Shown: positions 1 to 8,808 of the stretch, piece by piece
Layout: the number at the start of each line of letters is the position of its first letter
Position numbering within the stretch: position 1 is the first letter of the stretch
DNA from: Sipunculus nudus
Lineage: Eukaryota > Annelida > Sipuncula > Golfingiida > Sipunculidae
Assembly (NCBI GenBank): GCA_026874595.1
Contig: CM049321.1
Coordinates: forward strand, 46,245,797-46,309,796
Direction of reading: 5' to 3'
DNA length: 64,000 nucleotides
Position numbers and translations under genes: made by a program
The notes under the pieces: generated by a model
The model's database searches: none
Told to the model about the DNA's origin: nothing
Seen by the model: the letters and a program-made list of their open reading frames with translations, nothing else

Positions 1-128
1 GTCCATGCATGTGTCCTCATTGATAACAACGGTTTTGTCAACTGAGATCGAAACACTTCTGGCAGAAAGGGGGTCCCTTCTTCTGTGCAGTTGTTGAACA
101 CAGCAGTTGGGGTCAACTTTGCATCATC
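1..128 (-). CDS. Candidate partial exon at the window edge
   Basis: A TTTTTCAG acceptor precedes an open stretch that runs off the left edge. From the acceptor only phase 0 is open, which disagrees with the preceding phase-1 donor at 463. Using an alternative AG at 117, a phase-1 frame ending SISVDKTVVINEDTCMD is open. Frame and membership of the gene are therefore uncertain. Confidence 0.25.
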
Positions 129-462
129 CTGAAAAATATAAAATATTGATTTGAAATATAGTGTTTACAGAACAAGTGCATGTGATTCTTCAGTTAATAG
201 GATATCAATATGATAGAAATAAAAAGACCTTATAGCAAAAACTAGTTTAAGGGGCACTGGTAGTGGAAGTACACTTAATTTTAACAATTTTACTTATTAT
301 CATTTTTTTAATTAACTATTTCTTTTATTTCATTTTACAATATATTAATTGACTACAACCAAAATGTCAATGATTCCAGTCAAATCAAAGCTTTATAAAC
401 ATACAATCTGAAATATTAACAATAATGTAGATTTAATATATAAATTAAATAGTTGCTGGTAC

Positions 463-543
463 CTGCTTCATGACAAAGAGGCCGTCTCCTTTTTTCTTTC
501 AACAGAGTGGGCAACAGTAGAGCTGCTGCATTCATGGATAGGT
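463..543 (-). CDS. Candidate exon of DUF4806-like gene
   Basis: 81 bp, phase 1 to phase 1, acceptor ATTTCAG after a T-rich tract and donor CAG then GTACCAG. It reads LSMNAAALLLPTLLKEKRRR and then PLCHEA. The phase agrees with the other exons. No domain is recognised. Confidence 0.4.
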
Positions 544-854
544 CTGAAATGAAAAAATGAAGATATTTTACAAAAGTATACATTATGAAAGTTACTCTTG
601 GTTATTATTGCCTTTCCAGGTCTCCTTGTACCTGTACTCCCCGACATATCTGAAAGAAAATCTGAGTGAAACTGTTAATTCATATAAAAAATATATATGT
701 AGCACAGCATCATGACATATATAACATTATCCCCTGGACTGTATTTGTCTTGATATAGATTTAATGGACAAAGGTCTATAACCAATATATATACCAAAAT
801 TAGATAGTAATGAAAATGAATGCCTAAATTATCAAGGGGCCCATGTGTCATGTG

Positions 855-909
<55 letters not shown>

Positions 910-2093
910 AAATATAATAACACATATACAGTAGAGCGCCGTTTTTTCGTAAGCGTCGGGGGACAAGCTTTTTGTTCGTAAAAACGACATTCGGAAATGC
1001 GGACAAGGGTCTAGCGGCAAGTTAGTACGACAGTAATGATTAACTTAATGCCATTTTACCCGAGAAACACGGTGTTTCTTTTCGATATTCGTAATTGACG
1101 ACCTGGACGTATAAAAAAATATTGGGTTATTGCTGAGCAAAATTGGCAAAAATCAGTCTAACCTGCTTTTCGGATACGTGCGTGCTATTTTTTTTTTCAT
1201 CAAATTCAATGGAGTTAAAGGTCAAATGACATCGCATAGGAACACGGTGTTTCTTATCAATCTACGTAATTGAAGACGGGAACATTTAAACCTGCTCGAG
1301 CACAAGCGTTTCATGAATTATACCTCACCAGTGCTGATGCGAGTAAACTGCTCAGTTATTTGGCATGACATCCTGTCCCAAGCCGACTAACTATGCTTGA
1401 TTGAATACAAACGAGATGTGATTGATAACACACACGTGCTCTTGGATAAACTGCTCGGTCGCTTGCTGGGGGTGCAGGGGGCCGAGCGTTGCGGGGCTAG
1501 CTGTAGTTTTCACACCTTTGCCCCAGTGCCAACATCGGCACAGAATTAATTAATGAGGGGCACCACTTGGCTTAACACATGACTGGAGGCTTAGTGACTC
1601 GTAATTACAATACTCATTTTAGGTTTTTACATACTTGAAATATGTTTTGGAAAAACAAATACATTTTCGGTTCCCCATTTTAATTTTCTGAAAAACGAAT
1701 TTTCGGAAATTCGGCATTCGGATATACGGCCCTCTACTGTATTATCTACTATTATTATTATCATTACTACCACAAATGCAGAACTTTCTCCAAGGCAGGG
1801 ATATGATGTCATAACTGCTTATGTTTGCAGAAAGCTGGCTGAGAAACCCGGCAGAAAGAAAGCATGGGTTTATTGTTATTGTTGCCTGGGTTTGACTAAA
1901 TTGCACCTTGTTTTTGTCCCGGTTGGAATGATTGACCTATAAAATAAACAAACTGTGTAAAGACCTGCTGTTTGACTGCCTCTCTCTGAAATTGTCTCTC
2001 TCTGCTGAAAATCATCGTTGGATTGAGAGTTTCTATGTAAGTGTTCTGAATGTGACTTGCCGCTACACTAAATCCAAAGATCCCCCGGCAGTC

Positions 2094-2143
<50 letters not shown>

Positions 2144-3076
2144 TGCCATGACAAAAATCTTTTTGTGAGGGTCTCTGAATATGAATCTACCTACTGGTGT
2201 CATCTGTCCTCTTGGGCTGCTGGCTTGTAGTAGATGGAGATGTCACCGGAGAGACTGGAGGTACCAGAAGCCTAGGTGATGCTGGTCCAGGCATGTCCAC
2301 ACTATGTACCTCTGTCGTTGGCCTTTTAGCAGATTTGCTGGATTCCATTTCGTCATCTTTGCCTAGAATGAAAAGTATAATATATTGATACTGCAAAGGG
2401 ATATAATTAATTTAATGTGCAATACCAATTAACTGCTAAGACTGATATCACAGGTCCAAAATTACTATGTTATGACACTTTCTTCTGTTTTTTTTTTATA
2501 TTTGTGATTGGTTAGATCTTCCATTTGGGGAGGGGGGCTGCCAGGATAGAACCCTTTATGTGAGGGTCTCTGAATATGATGTTTTAAAAAATCTACTTAC
2601 TGGTGTCATCTGTCCTCTTGGGCTGCTGCCTAGTAGTAGATGGAGATGGCACCGGAGAGAATGGAGGAGGAGTTGGCAGCTGAAGCCTAGGTGATGCTGG
2701 TCCAGGCATGGCCACACTATGAGCCACTCTATGAACCCCTGTCTTTGACCTTTTAGCAGGTGTGCTTGATTCCAAAGGTACCATCTCATCATCTTCGTCT
2801 ACAATGATAAGTAAATAATATATTTATACTGAAAAGGAAATAATTTAATCTACAATTGCAATTAACTGCTTAGACTGATAACACAAGTTCATAATAACTT
2901 TGTTATGATGTACGTTTAATTACAGGTTGTTTTCATATATATCATGATGTGAAATTACAATTACAACAGCTTAAGAGGGTGACATACACTATATTAAATA
3001 AGAATGTGTCCAACAAATTAATAGCAGCAGATTTAAATGACTTCAATACTTATGTTTATCTAGAAACATAGACACT

Positions 3077-3131
<55 letters not shown>

Positions 3132-4085
3132 TCTGACAGAAATAGCTTGACTAGTTATATACTGACCATCACCAATTTCACTATAGGTCTCAGAAAAACG
3201 TCGATTCCTTTTTGGCTGTCTCTTGGCTCCACCCTCTTCCTCTGCTGAAGACACGTTTGAAGTTCCCTCTGCTCTAATTGCGCGGCGGAGGCCTTGTTCG
3301 TAATCCTCTGCAATGTAACAATGAAAATAATCTGTTGTAAATTTATATTGCAAAACAGTACTGTCATTTTAACCTTCTAACTTTAACGGAAAAATGGAAA
3401 GAGAAGGTAAACTGGGGATGTATAGCCTTTTAATATATTAACCATAACATATGTTTTATGTGAAATCTGGATGGTAGCATGACCAAATGGCAGTTTCAAA
3501 CTTGTGTGACACAAAGTGCATGGCACTCGGTTCATTTAGCTTGACCATGATATAAATGATATGCTTAAGAACTGGTTGTAAAATAAGCATGGTTAAGAGA
3601 GTTGAACATTACAATTAATCTCATCAAGATATAAAGAAATAATACCTGCGTAGGATATTATGCGGATTGGGTATTTTACCCACAGATCCTTGTCGGGGAG
3701 TTCTCTTCTTTTTGCCCGTTTTGAATGATTATCCTTTGGCCAGTAGCAGAACAAACCCTATAAAATTTAAAAGGAAATTGTGACAGTTATTAGACTTGCA
3801 TGAATTTTAATTATAAATATTTTGGTAAAAATGTTTTCCATTATTTGCCATTGAAATGTTTGACATAATGTATTAATTGACTGCAGGTTGGTTATTTTTG
3901 TTAAAACATATGCACACTGATTGAGAATAAAACATATAGAAGCATATACATGTGGAAATAGATAGATCATCACTAATTGTGATCCAGCTTTTGGGAACCA
4001 CAGAGACAGACTTCCCAAGGCCATTCTCATCAAAAACTGTGTACTCGAACATGTGGAAGATAAAATGCATTTAAAGTTCTTTGTA
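463..4085 (-). CDS. Split gene, N-terminal region like DUF4806-type proteins
   Basis: A minus-strand gene inferred from successive exons: about 3950-4085, 3646-3757, 3167-3307, 2601-2798, 2195-2362, 596-649 and 463-543, perhaps continuing at 1-128. Each has a clear AG acceptor and GT donor, and from the second exon on the junctions are phase 1, so they join in frame. The first exon encodes a start followed by VVPKSWI; the second encodes CYWP and then LWVKYPIRIIS; the third encodes EDYEQGLRRAIRAEGTS. This layout resembles the conserved N-terminal segment found ahead of DUF4806 domains in invertebrate proteins; that assignment is from memory of the family. Function is unknown. No DUF4806 domain itself is visible. 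The Gypsy element lies immediately upstream, in what looks like a 5' intron. The exon 1 to exon 2 junction has a phase conflict, so the locus may be decaying. The link between exons at 2195 and 649 spans a MITE and is less certain. Confidence 0.55.
596..649 (-). CDS. Candidate small exon of DUF4806-like gene
   Basis: 54 bp, phase 1 to phase 1, acceptor CTTTCAG (650) and donor GTAAC (595). It reads MSGSTGTRRPGKAIITK. It fits the phase pattern of the neighbouring exons. It is short enough that the signals could arise by chance. Confidence 0.35.
857..907. repeat. (TA)n microsatellite
   Basis: About 50 bp of uninterrupted AT dinucleotide, immediately left of the MITE at 929. The open frame across it (poly Ile-Tyr) is an artefact. 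Confidence 0.95.
929..1739. mobile_element. Non-autonomous mariner/pogo-like MITE, TA target
   Basis: Both ends match as inverted repeats: CAGTAGAGCGCCG at the left and its near complement (CGGCCCTCTACTG) at the right, flanked by TA on each side. The next bases on both sides keep a TTCG/CGAA-rich inverted similarity. It is 811 bp with no transposase. Inside, a segment around GGAACACGGTGTTTCTT followed by CGTAATTGA occurs twice in direct orientation (about 1060 and 1237). TA duplication with CAG ends points to the Tc1/mariner superfamily. Confidence 0.7.
1742..2190. other. Intron/intergenic stretch without gene
   Basis: No exon-like signal seen apart from a (TA)n tract at 2098-2141. The short open frames here show no recognisable protein. 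Confidence 0.6.
2098..2141. repeat. (TA)n microsatellite
   Basis: Pure TA dinucleotide run. Confidence 0.95.
2195..2362 (-). CDS. Exon 5 of DUF4806-like gene, duplicated Pro/Ser-rich exon, copy B
   Basis: 168 bp, phase 1 to phase 1, acceptor ATTCTAG and donor GTAGGTAG. It encodes KDDEMESS, SAKRPT, MPGPASPRL and SPSTTSQQPKRTDDT, matching copy A at both ends but 30 bp shorter in the middle. The introns after each copy also share sequence (both contain the stretch meaning 'gagggtctctgaatatga'), so exon and flanking intron were duplicated together. Confidence 0.5.
2601..2798 (-). CDS. Exon 4 of DUF4806-like gene, duplicated Pro/Ser-rich exon, copy A
   Basis: 198 bp, phase 1 to phase 1, acceptor ATTGTAG and donor GTAAGT. 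It encodes an acidic start (EDDEM), STPAKRSK, then a Pro/Ser-rich segment with MPGPASPRL and SPSTTRQQPKRTDDT. The exon at 2195-2362 is a clear paralogue with the same beginning and end, so this is a tandem exon duplication. The segment looks intrinsically disordered. Confidence 0.5.
3080..3130. repeat. (TA)n microsatellite
   Basis: Pure TA dinucleotide run within an intron of the DUF4806-like gene. Confidence 0.95.
3167..3307 (-). CDS. Exon 3 of DUF4806-like gene
   Basis: 141 bp, phase 1 to phase 1, with acceptor TTGCAG and donor GTCAGT. It encodes an alpha-helical segment with EDYEQGLRRAIRAEG followed by an acidic then basic stretch (EEEGGAKRQPKRNRR), probably a nuclear-localisation-like basic patch. 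A (TA)n tract lies just downstream at 3080-3130. Confidence 0.55.
3646..3757 (-). CDS. Exon 2 of DUF4806-like gene
   Basis: Bounded by an acceptor ending TATAG (3758) and a donor reading CGCAG then GTATTATT (3645). It is 112 bp and open only in phase 0. It reads GLFCYWPKDN, then KRAKRREL, then LWVKYPIRIISYA and ends in phase 1. The CYWP plus WxxYPIRI pattern is the strongest link to the invertebrate family named in the gene entry. The next exon continues in frame as EDYEQGL. Confidence 0.55.
3950..4085 (-). CDS. Exon 1 of DUF4806-like gene (start codon exon)
   Basis: A pyrimidine-rich tract and CAG acceptor lie at 4086-4105 (minus strand), and the exon opens at 4085. An in-frame TAA precedes ATGs at 4070 and 4052, so the 5' UTR is only about 15 bases in this exon. 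From the ATG at 4052 the frame reads MFEYTVFDENG and then SVVPKSWI, typical of the family's opening segment. Donor candidates are GTGATG after 3974 and GTATATG after 3950. Both leave phase 1, whereas exon 2 needs phase 0. I prefer 4052 because the similarity begins there, but 4070 is also in frame. Confidence 0.5.
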
Positions 4086-4110
4086 CTGAGAGAAATAAAA
4101 ACAAACTATG

Positions 4111-4422
4111 TGTAGTGTTGTAAGTAACAACAAAGACTGGTTTGCTGTACAAAAGTTATATTCACATCTTGAATACAAGTCTATGTGGTGTGACCTGACA
4201 TCAACTATCTGTGCTGTGTTCTGTCTCTTCTACAAGTTCACTGGGTGTGTATATATCCGTAAACTATCATGCAGGGGGGTCACTCCCAAGGTTATACTAG
4301 CCTTACTAGGACAGCACTGCAAGTGGACACTTAAGGACATGTGTTGTTTACTGGATTGCTGGGTCCTTGACCTACATGTATATATAACTACTGGCCTTGA
4401 GTGACTCACACTGGATACTACA
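4111..4422 (-). repeat. 3' LTR of the Gypsy element
   Basis: 312 bp, TG...CA, about 97 percent identical to the 5' LTR by hand count. It faces the DUF4806-like gene in the same direction, with its outer edge 5 bp of target duplication plus about 20 bp from that gene's splice acceptor. Confidence 0.93.
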
Positions 4423-4442
4423 TTTCCTCGTCCACTTTGAAT
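4423..4442 (-). promoter_or_regulatory. Polypurine tract
   Basis: Directly upstream (minus strand) of the 3' LTR the sequence is purine-rich, ending GGACGAGGAAA next to the LTR's TG. This is the position of plus-strand priming. Confidence 0.55.
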
Positions 4443-4544
4443 AAAAAATCACTCTTCCATTTTGAATTAAACAATTCGAAACTTATCTTTCTTGCTGTTA
4501 CAAAACTGTTAAGGATTTTTAGAAGTATTAAATGATTCTAATAT

Positions 4545-4920
4545 CTAGCTATATGATGGACATAAAATACAGTCATGTGATAGAATATATTCATTTCTTA
4601 TGATCTGAAAGTCAGCAGTGACCATACGGCCTTGTTCTCTGATGACCTTGTACGGAGTCGGTTCATATGCAGCAGTCAGCTTATTCTGTTTATGCTGTCG
4701 TACAATCACAGTATCACCAACAAGTATATTTTGCTCTTTCGCGTGTCTGGTGTTGTCAGCATATGTTTTCATTTGATCTTTCTTTTTACTGTCCCTCTCT
4801 CTTATTTCCTTGTCACTTGCACACTTTTGTTCTAGATTTATCTGCGGTAATTTGATTCTAACATCTCTGACCATTAAGCACTTTGCTTGGCTGACGCCGG
4901 TAGTTTGATGAGGAGTAGCT
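4545..4920 (-). CDS. pol: Gypsy pol: integrase C-terminal region, frameshifted
   Basis: An open frame in a different register from the integrase core continues the domain: a helix with KEQNILVGDTVIVRQHKQNKL, then YEPTPYKVIREQG, which matches the usual C-terminal beta-barrel of Gypsy integrases. It ends near 4545, about 120 bp inside the 3' LTR edge. The register change needs a short indel near 4935. Confidence 0.8.
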
Positions 4921-5910
4921 CTATAGTTTCTTAGAAACTGTCATTTGCTGTTTCCAGCTTCCTTGATCAGCGTTTATGTGTGCAGCCTTTAGAGTTTTTC
5001 CAAGATTTCTCATAAATCTTTCACATTCGGAGTTTGCCACAGGCCAGATAGGAGTAATTCTTCTGTGGCTGAAACCTAGATATTTAGCAAATTTTGCAAA
5101 TTGTTCCGATTGCCACGGTGATTCATTATCAGTTTTGAGAGTTTGTGGTGTTCCGAAAATCACGAATATTTTATCCATAACAGGTGTGACGCTGTTTGCA
5201 GATGTAGATCGAATTATCTCTACAATGGGAAATCTTGAATATTCATCTATCATGACAAGAAGATAGTCACCTGATGGTAATGGACCATAAAAATCTGCAC
5301 TTATTTCTGTCCAGGGGGCATCTGGTAGGGTAGACATCAGTAGCGGCTCGTTTACATGCTGAGGGGTAACGGATTGGCATGCTAGGCAATGTTTGATTAG
5401 CTGTTCTGCTTGATTATCGATGTTGGGGAACCATACATTTTCTCGTAGAAGTTGTTTTGTTTTCACAGTTCCTAGGTGTCCTTCATGAGCCAGTGCTAGG
5501 GCTTTTTTGTGGAGATTTTTAGGTATCACAATTCTGTTTCCTCTTAAGATAAGCTCATCATTAGACATGACAGTCAGTTCATCTTTCACATTGCGCAGAG
5601 ATTTTAGCGTAGTTTTGTCAATAACAGGATCATTGTCAGGAATGTCACTGATGGTATGCCATGTATTTGACTGTATAATGCTGATGGCTTTTTGCAGTGT
5701 GGCATCTTGTTTAGTTTCTGCTTTTATTTGTTCGATGTTCATAGCTTGTGGTGTCGAATGAACAGCAACGAATTGTACATTTTCCTCTGCGATGTCACAT
5801 GAGTTTGAGGCAGAGGGCAAATTAGATATTGGGTGTCTGGACATATAGTCGGCTGGGTTGTCTTTTCCAGCTTTGTACAATACCGACATATCATAGGGCT
5901 GGAGTCTCAA
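4921..5910 (-). CDS. pol: Gypsy pol: integrase (zinc domain and catalytic core)
   Basis: Begins in the RNase H/integrase linker (LYKAGKDNPADYMSR). A zinc-binding HHCC domain follows (HEGHLGTVKTKQLL, then CLACQ) and an rve-type core: DFYGPLPSGDYLLVMIDEYSRFP, later KTDNESPWQSEQF, then NSECERFMRNLGKTL, giving the D, D and E of the catalytic triad. The frame breaks near 4935, and the C-terminal part continues in another register at 4545-4874. Confidence 0.9.
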   Translation of the reverse strand: MRLQPYDMSVLYKAGKDNPADYMSRHPISNLPSASNSCDIAEENVQFVAVHSTPQAMNIEQIKAETKQDATLQKAISIIQSNTWHTISDIPDNDPVIDKTTLKSLRNVKDELTVMSNDELILRGNRIVIPKNLHKKALALAHEGHLGTVKTKQLLRENVWFPNIDNQAEQLIKHCLACQSVTPQHVNEPLLMSTLPDAPWTEISADFYGPLPSGDYLLVMIDEYSRFPIVEIIRSTSANSVTPVMDKIFVIFGTPQTLKTDNESPWQSEQFAKFAKYLGFSHRRITPIWPVANSECERFMRNLGKTLKAAHINADQGSWKQQMTVSKKL

Positions 5911-7025
5911 TCCCCATCCTTCAATGCGTGCTGGTGGTTTTGATCTTGGAATATCAGTTCAAGAGGTTTGTGATCTGTGATGAGTTTAAACTGTGAGCCA
6001 TATAGATATAGGCGAAAATGCTCACAACCCCATACAATCGCCAGAGCTTCTCTCTCAGTCTGACTGTAGCGTTGTTCTACTGGTGTTAGTGTTCGGGAGG
6101 CGTATGCTATAACATGTGATTGGTTGTTACTGTCTTTTTGAGCTAGTATAGCACCTAGGCCAACAGGGCTTGCGTCTACAATCAGTTCAGTTTGTCTAGT
6201 GGGGTCAAAGTATGACGTAGTGGCGTTTTGTACTAGCAGGTCTTTCACGCGATCAAATGAGTTTTGTTCTGTATCAGTCCAGTTCCACTTTTGGTCTTGT
6301 TTAGTTAGCTCCCATAACGGCTTAGATATTGTGGCAAAATCAGGTATGAATCTGGAGCAATAGTTTGCCATACCTAAAAAGCTTCTAACTTCAGTTGAGT
6401 TTGTGGGTGTTGTGGCCTCTTTGATAGCTATTACCTTCTTTGGGTCAGGGGACATTCCATTGTTTGAAAAGATGTACCCATAAAACTCTAATGTGTCTTT
6501 TTCAAATTCACATTTGGCCCTAATCAGTATGAGTCCTTTAGATTTGAGGCGTTCTAGCACTTGTTTTAATCTTTCTGCGTGTTCTTGTTCGTCAGAGCCA
6601 AACACAATGATGTCATCACTGAAGTTACGTACACCTGGGATGTCATGTAGGACTTGCTGAATCACATTTTGAAATATTTCGGCAGCCGACGATACACCAA
6701 AACTAAGGCGGGTATACCCGCGTAAACCCTTGTGAGTGGTGAAGGTAGTAATGTTCGGACTGTCGGGGTGTAATTCCAGCTGATGATAACCTGCTTTGAG
6801 GTCCAATTTGGAGAAAACTTTGGCACCGTTCATATCATGCACAATGTCGTCAACGGTTGGTGTGAGGTGTCTCTCCCTTATTATGGCCTGATTGGCTTGG
6901 CGCATGTCTACACATATGCGGACTTTAGATGGATCTTTGGGTTTTGGCGCTGCAACTATAGGCGATACCCAGGGGGTAGGGCCTGTGACGTGTTCTATTA
7001 TGCCTTCAGCTTCTAACGATTTTAA
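5907..7025 (-). CDS. pol: Gypsy pol: reverse transcriptase and RNase H
   Basis: Reverse transcriptase of the Ty3/Gypsy type. Visible motifs: VCVDMR-like strand (ICVDMRQANQ), KLDLKAGYHQ, LSFGVSSA, and the catalytic NFSDDIIVFG, so the usual YxDD is FSDD. Then comes the connection region (FLGMANYCSRFIPDF) and an RNase H domain with VDASPVGLGAIL, REALAIVW and ITDHKPLEL. The coding register runs on from the TAA at 7026. The frame ends prematurely near 5907 because of a frameshift close to 5945; integrase continues in another register. Confidence 0.92.
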   Translation of the reverse strand, partial: LKSLEAEGIIEHVTGPTPWVSPIVAAPKPKDPSKVRICVDMRQANQAIIRERHLTPTVDDIVHDMNGAKVFSKLDLKAGYHQLELHPDSPNITTFTTHKGLRGYTRLSFGVSSAAEIFQNVIQQVLHDIPGVRNFSDDIIVFGSDEQEHAERLKQVLERLKSKGLILIRAKCEFEKDTLEFYGYIFSNNGMSPDPKKVIAIKEATTPTNSTEVRSFLGMANYCSRFIPDFATISKPLWELTKQDQKWNWTDTEQNSFDRVKDLLVQNATTSYFDPTRQTELIVDASPVGLGAILAQKDSNNQSHVIAYASRTLTPVEQRYSQTEREALAIVWGCEHFRLYLYGSQFKLITDHKPLELIFQDQNHQHALKDGD

Positions 7026-7496
7026 TTATTTTTCTACCTTCTTTCTTATGTGAAAAGGAAATCGTCTGTGTTGTTGAGCTTTGGGACGGACATTTTCATC
7101 AATGTGAAGCTTGACTTCGTAATCTTTGAGTTTACCAATACCATGAAATACACAGTCATACTCACTGATTAGTTGAGCGATGTTGCTGGATGGCGCATTG
7201 ACTTGATTGACGTTTAGGTCCAAGAGTCCTAGTTCCTTCGATGTTGTGCAGCTAAGCAGACATCCATTATTGCCAGGTACCACGAAGAAATCGGCACACG
7301 TGATTTTGATAGGCGAAGTAATATCCGTTTGAAATTGTCCCTTGATTGGTAGTGGGGTCGACGCTCCGTACGTATGTAGTTTCATTTTTGTAGATTTTAG
7401 CTGGGGACGTGTTTTGAGCTCATCGTATGTTTTTCCATCAATAATGTTAACACTAGCACCACTGTCAACCATGAATCTTACTTGAATGTTGCACAT
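7026..7496 (-). CDS. pol: Gypsy pol N-terminal part: aspartic protease
   Basis: The pol frame contains a retropepsin active-site motif FMVDSGASVNIIDG near its start, followed by a protease-length domain and a linker. The frame is open upstream into the gag overlap, so the Met at 7496 is not necessarily the start. It is terminated by an in-frame TAA at 7026-7028, after which the same frame continues straight into RT, so this is a nonsense mutation rather than a natural end. Confidence 0.88.
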   Translation of the reverse strand: MCNIQVRFMVDSGASVNIIDGKTYDELKTRPQLKSTKMKLHTYGASTPLPIKGQFQTDITSPIKITCADFFVVPGNNGCLLSCTTSKELGLLDLNVNQVNAPSSNIAQLISEYDCVFHGIGKLKDYEVKLHIDENVRPKAQQHRRFPFHIRKKVEK

Positions 7497-7534
7497 TTCA
7501 AGAGTTGCTGTTGGTTGTTTTGGATGAATATAGT

Positions 7535-8401
7535 TTATCTGGTCAACATGAAACGCGAACTGATAGTTTTCGTCATGCTCAGAGCTTCAACGGTATTCCC
7601 GCGGGTTGGTCTGTGATGTTGTCTGTTACGTTGTGGTGGATTTTGCCTGACGTTAGTTGTGGTTTGATGTTGAGACATGCAGACTTTGGCAAAATGATTG
7701 AATTTACCACATACCGAACATGTTTTCCCATGGGCTGGGCATGCTGTCATTCCTCCTGGATGGGGAAAGTTGCCACCACAGTTCCAGCACTGTCTCGATT
7801 GTTGTGGATTTCTGGGACGTTGCGTTGGTTGTTGGGTACGAGTCCGATTTACAGGCTTGGGTCTGCGCACAAAATTTACTGTATTGTTGCCACGTTCCAT
7901 TCCGATGGCTTGTAGTTCTGTGTTTTCCATGGTTCGGGCGAAGTCAATCAATTCTGTTAGTGTTAGTTTCGGATCTTGCAGGGCTTTGCGGCGTAATTTG
8001 GTGGACCGACATGTTTGTATGACGTGCGCTTTGATTTCCGCGTCGGCCTCTGAGAATTCACAATATTTGGCAGCTCCACGGAGTCTAGTTACATATGTGT
8101 CGATGTTTTCATCAATAGCTTGATTTAGAGTTCTGAATTTGTAGATTTCGAATTGAACATTCTTTTTGGGCGCAAAATATTTCGTGAGTTTCGTCTTCGT
8201 AGTTTCGTACGAGTTGAGGTTCGATTCTGACAGGTCTGGTAACGTTTCATATATGTCATGAACACGCTCACCTGCAAAGTGGAGTAGTAGGGCGTTCTTC
8301 CTGTCAACATTTGTGATGTTCATGGCAAGCAAGTAGTTCTCAAACCGCTGTAGCCATTTGATCCAACGAGGACCAACGGATTGTGGATCATTGTCCACCT
8401 C
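7535..8401 (-). CDS. gag: Gypsy gag (capsid plus zinc knuckles)
   Basis: Structural Gag of the Gypsy element. The N-terminal two thirds is a capsid-like helical region (WIKWLQRFENYLL, later FRTLNQAIDENIDTYVTRLR). The C-terminal part has a CCHC-type cluster: CWNCGG near residue 208 and then CSVCGKFNHFAKVC, so two zinc knuckles. No ATG is found in frame upstream of the conserved start region; the frame is open back to a TAA near 8468, and the first in-frame ATG is inside the capsid region at about 8323. The start codon has therefore been lost or is non-AUG. The end overlaps the pol frame, which lies in a different register, so expression would need a -1/+1 frameshift. Confidence 0.85.
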   Translation of the reverse strand, partial: EVDNDPQSVGPRWIKWLQRFENYLLAMNITNVDRKNALLLHFAGERVHDIYETLPDLSESNLNSYETTKTKLTKYFAPKKNVQFEIYKFRTLNQAIDENIDTYVTRLRGAAKYCEFSEADAEIKAHVIQTCRSTKLRRKALQDPKLTLTELIDFARTMENTELQAIGMERGNNTVNFVRRPKPVNRTRTQQPTQRPRNPQQSRQCWNCGGNFPHPGGMTACPAHGKTCSVCGKFNHFAKVCMSQHQTTTNVRQNPPQRNRQHHRPTRGNTVEALSMTKTISSRFMLTR

Positions 8402-8473
8402 GAAGTTTGTTGCTAGTGATGAGGAGTTCCAAGGACTCTCCTGTTGAATGATGCAGTAGGTTCGGTGTTAATC

Positions 8474-8491
8474 AGCCATCCTCGTCGCCAA
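8474..8491 (-). promoter_or_regulatory. Primer-binding site (minus-strand priming)
   Basis: Immediately inside the 5' LTR the minus strand reads TGGCGACGAGGATGGC. The opening TGG is the complement of a tRNA CCA end, as expected of a PBS. I do not assign the tRNA. Confidence 0.65.
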
Positions 8492-8803
8492 TGTAGTGTT
8501 GTTAGTAACAACAAAGACTGGTTTGCTGTACAAAAGTTATATTCACTTCTTGAATACAAGTCTATGTGGTGTGACCTGACATCAACTCTCTGTGCTGTGT
8601 TCTGTCTCTTCTACAAGTTCACTGGGTGTGTATATATCCGTAAACTATCATGCAGGGGGGTCACTCTTAAGGTTATACTAGCCTTACTAGGACAGCACTG
8701 CAAGTGGACACTTAAGGACATGTGTTGTTTACTGAACTGCTGGGTCCTTGACCTACATGTATATATAACTACTGGCCTTAAGTGACTCACGCTGGATAAT
8801 ACA
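8492..8803 (-). repeat. 5' LTR of the Gypsy element
   Basis: 312 bp, begins TGTAGTGTTG and ends with ATACA on the plus strand; TG...CA in either orientation. The inner edge at 8491 abuts a primer-binding site. Confidence 0.93.
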
Positions 8804-8808
8804 CTATG

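Larger units (their letters stand above)
4106..8808 (-). mobile_element. Ty3/Gypsy-type LTR retrotransposon with 5-bp target duplication
   Basis: Two 312-bp LTRs (4111-4422 and 8492-8803), both TG...CA, flanked by the same 5 bp CTATG on each side (4106-4110, 8804-8808). The internal region on the minus strand has gag, protease, RT, RNase H and integrase in that order, which is Ty3/Gypsy. By hand count the LTRs differ at about 10 of 312 positions, so the insertion is moderately old. The coding region carries one in-frame TAA (7026-7028) and two frameshifts (near 5945 and 4935), so this copy is not autonomous. It lies in the same orientation as the gene at 463-4085, about 20 bp upstream of that gene's first visible splice acceptor. 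Confidence 0.93.

Noticed and set aside
832-1020. Open frames made of Ile-Tyr runs over (TA)n tracts (also at 2098, 3080, 35929, 36197 and 42793)
   Set aside because: They are translations of dinucleotide repeats with no other protein-like sequence.
4976-8123. Plus-strand frames across the Gypsy element
   Set aside because: Shadows of gag and pol on the minus strand.
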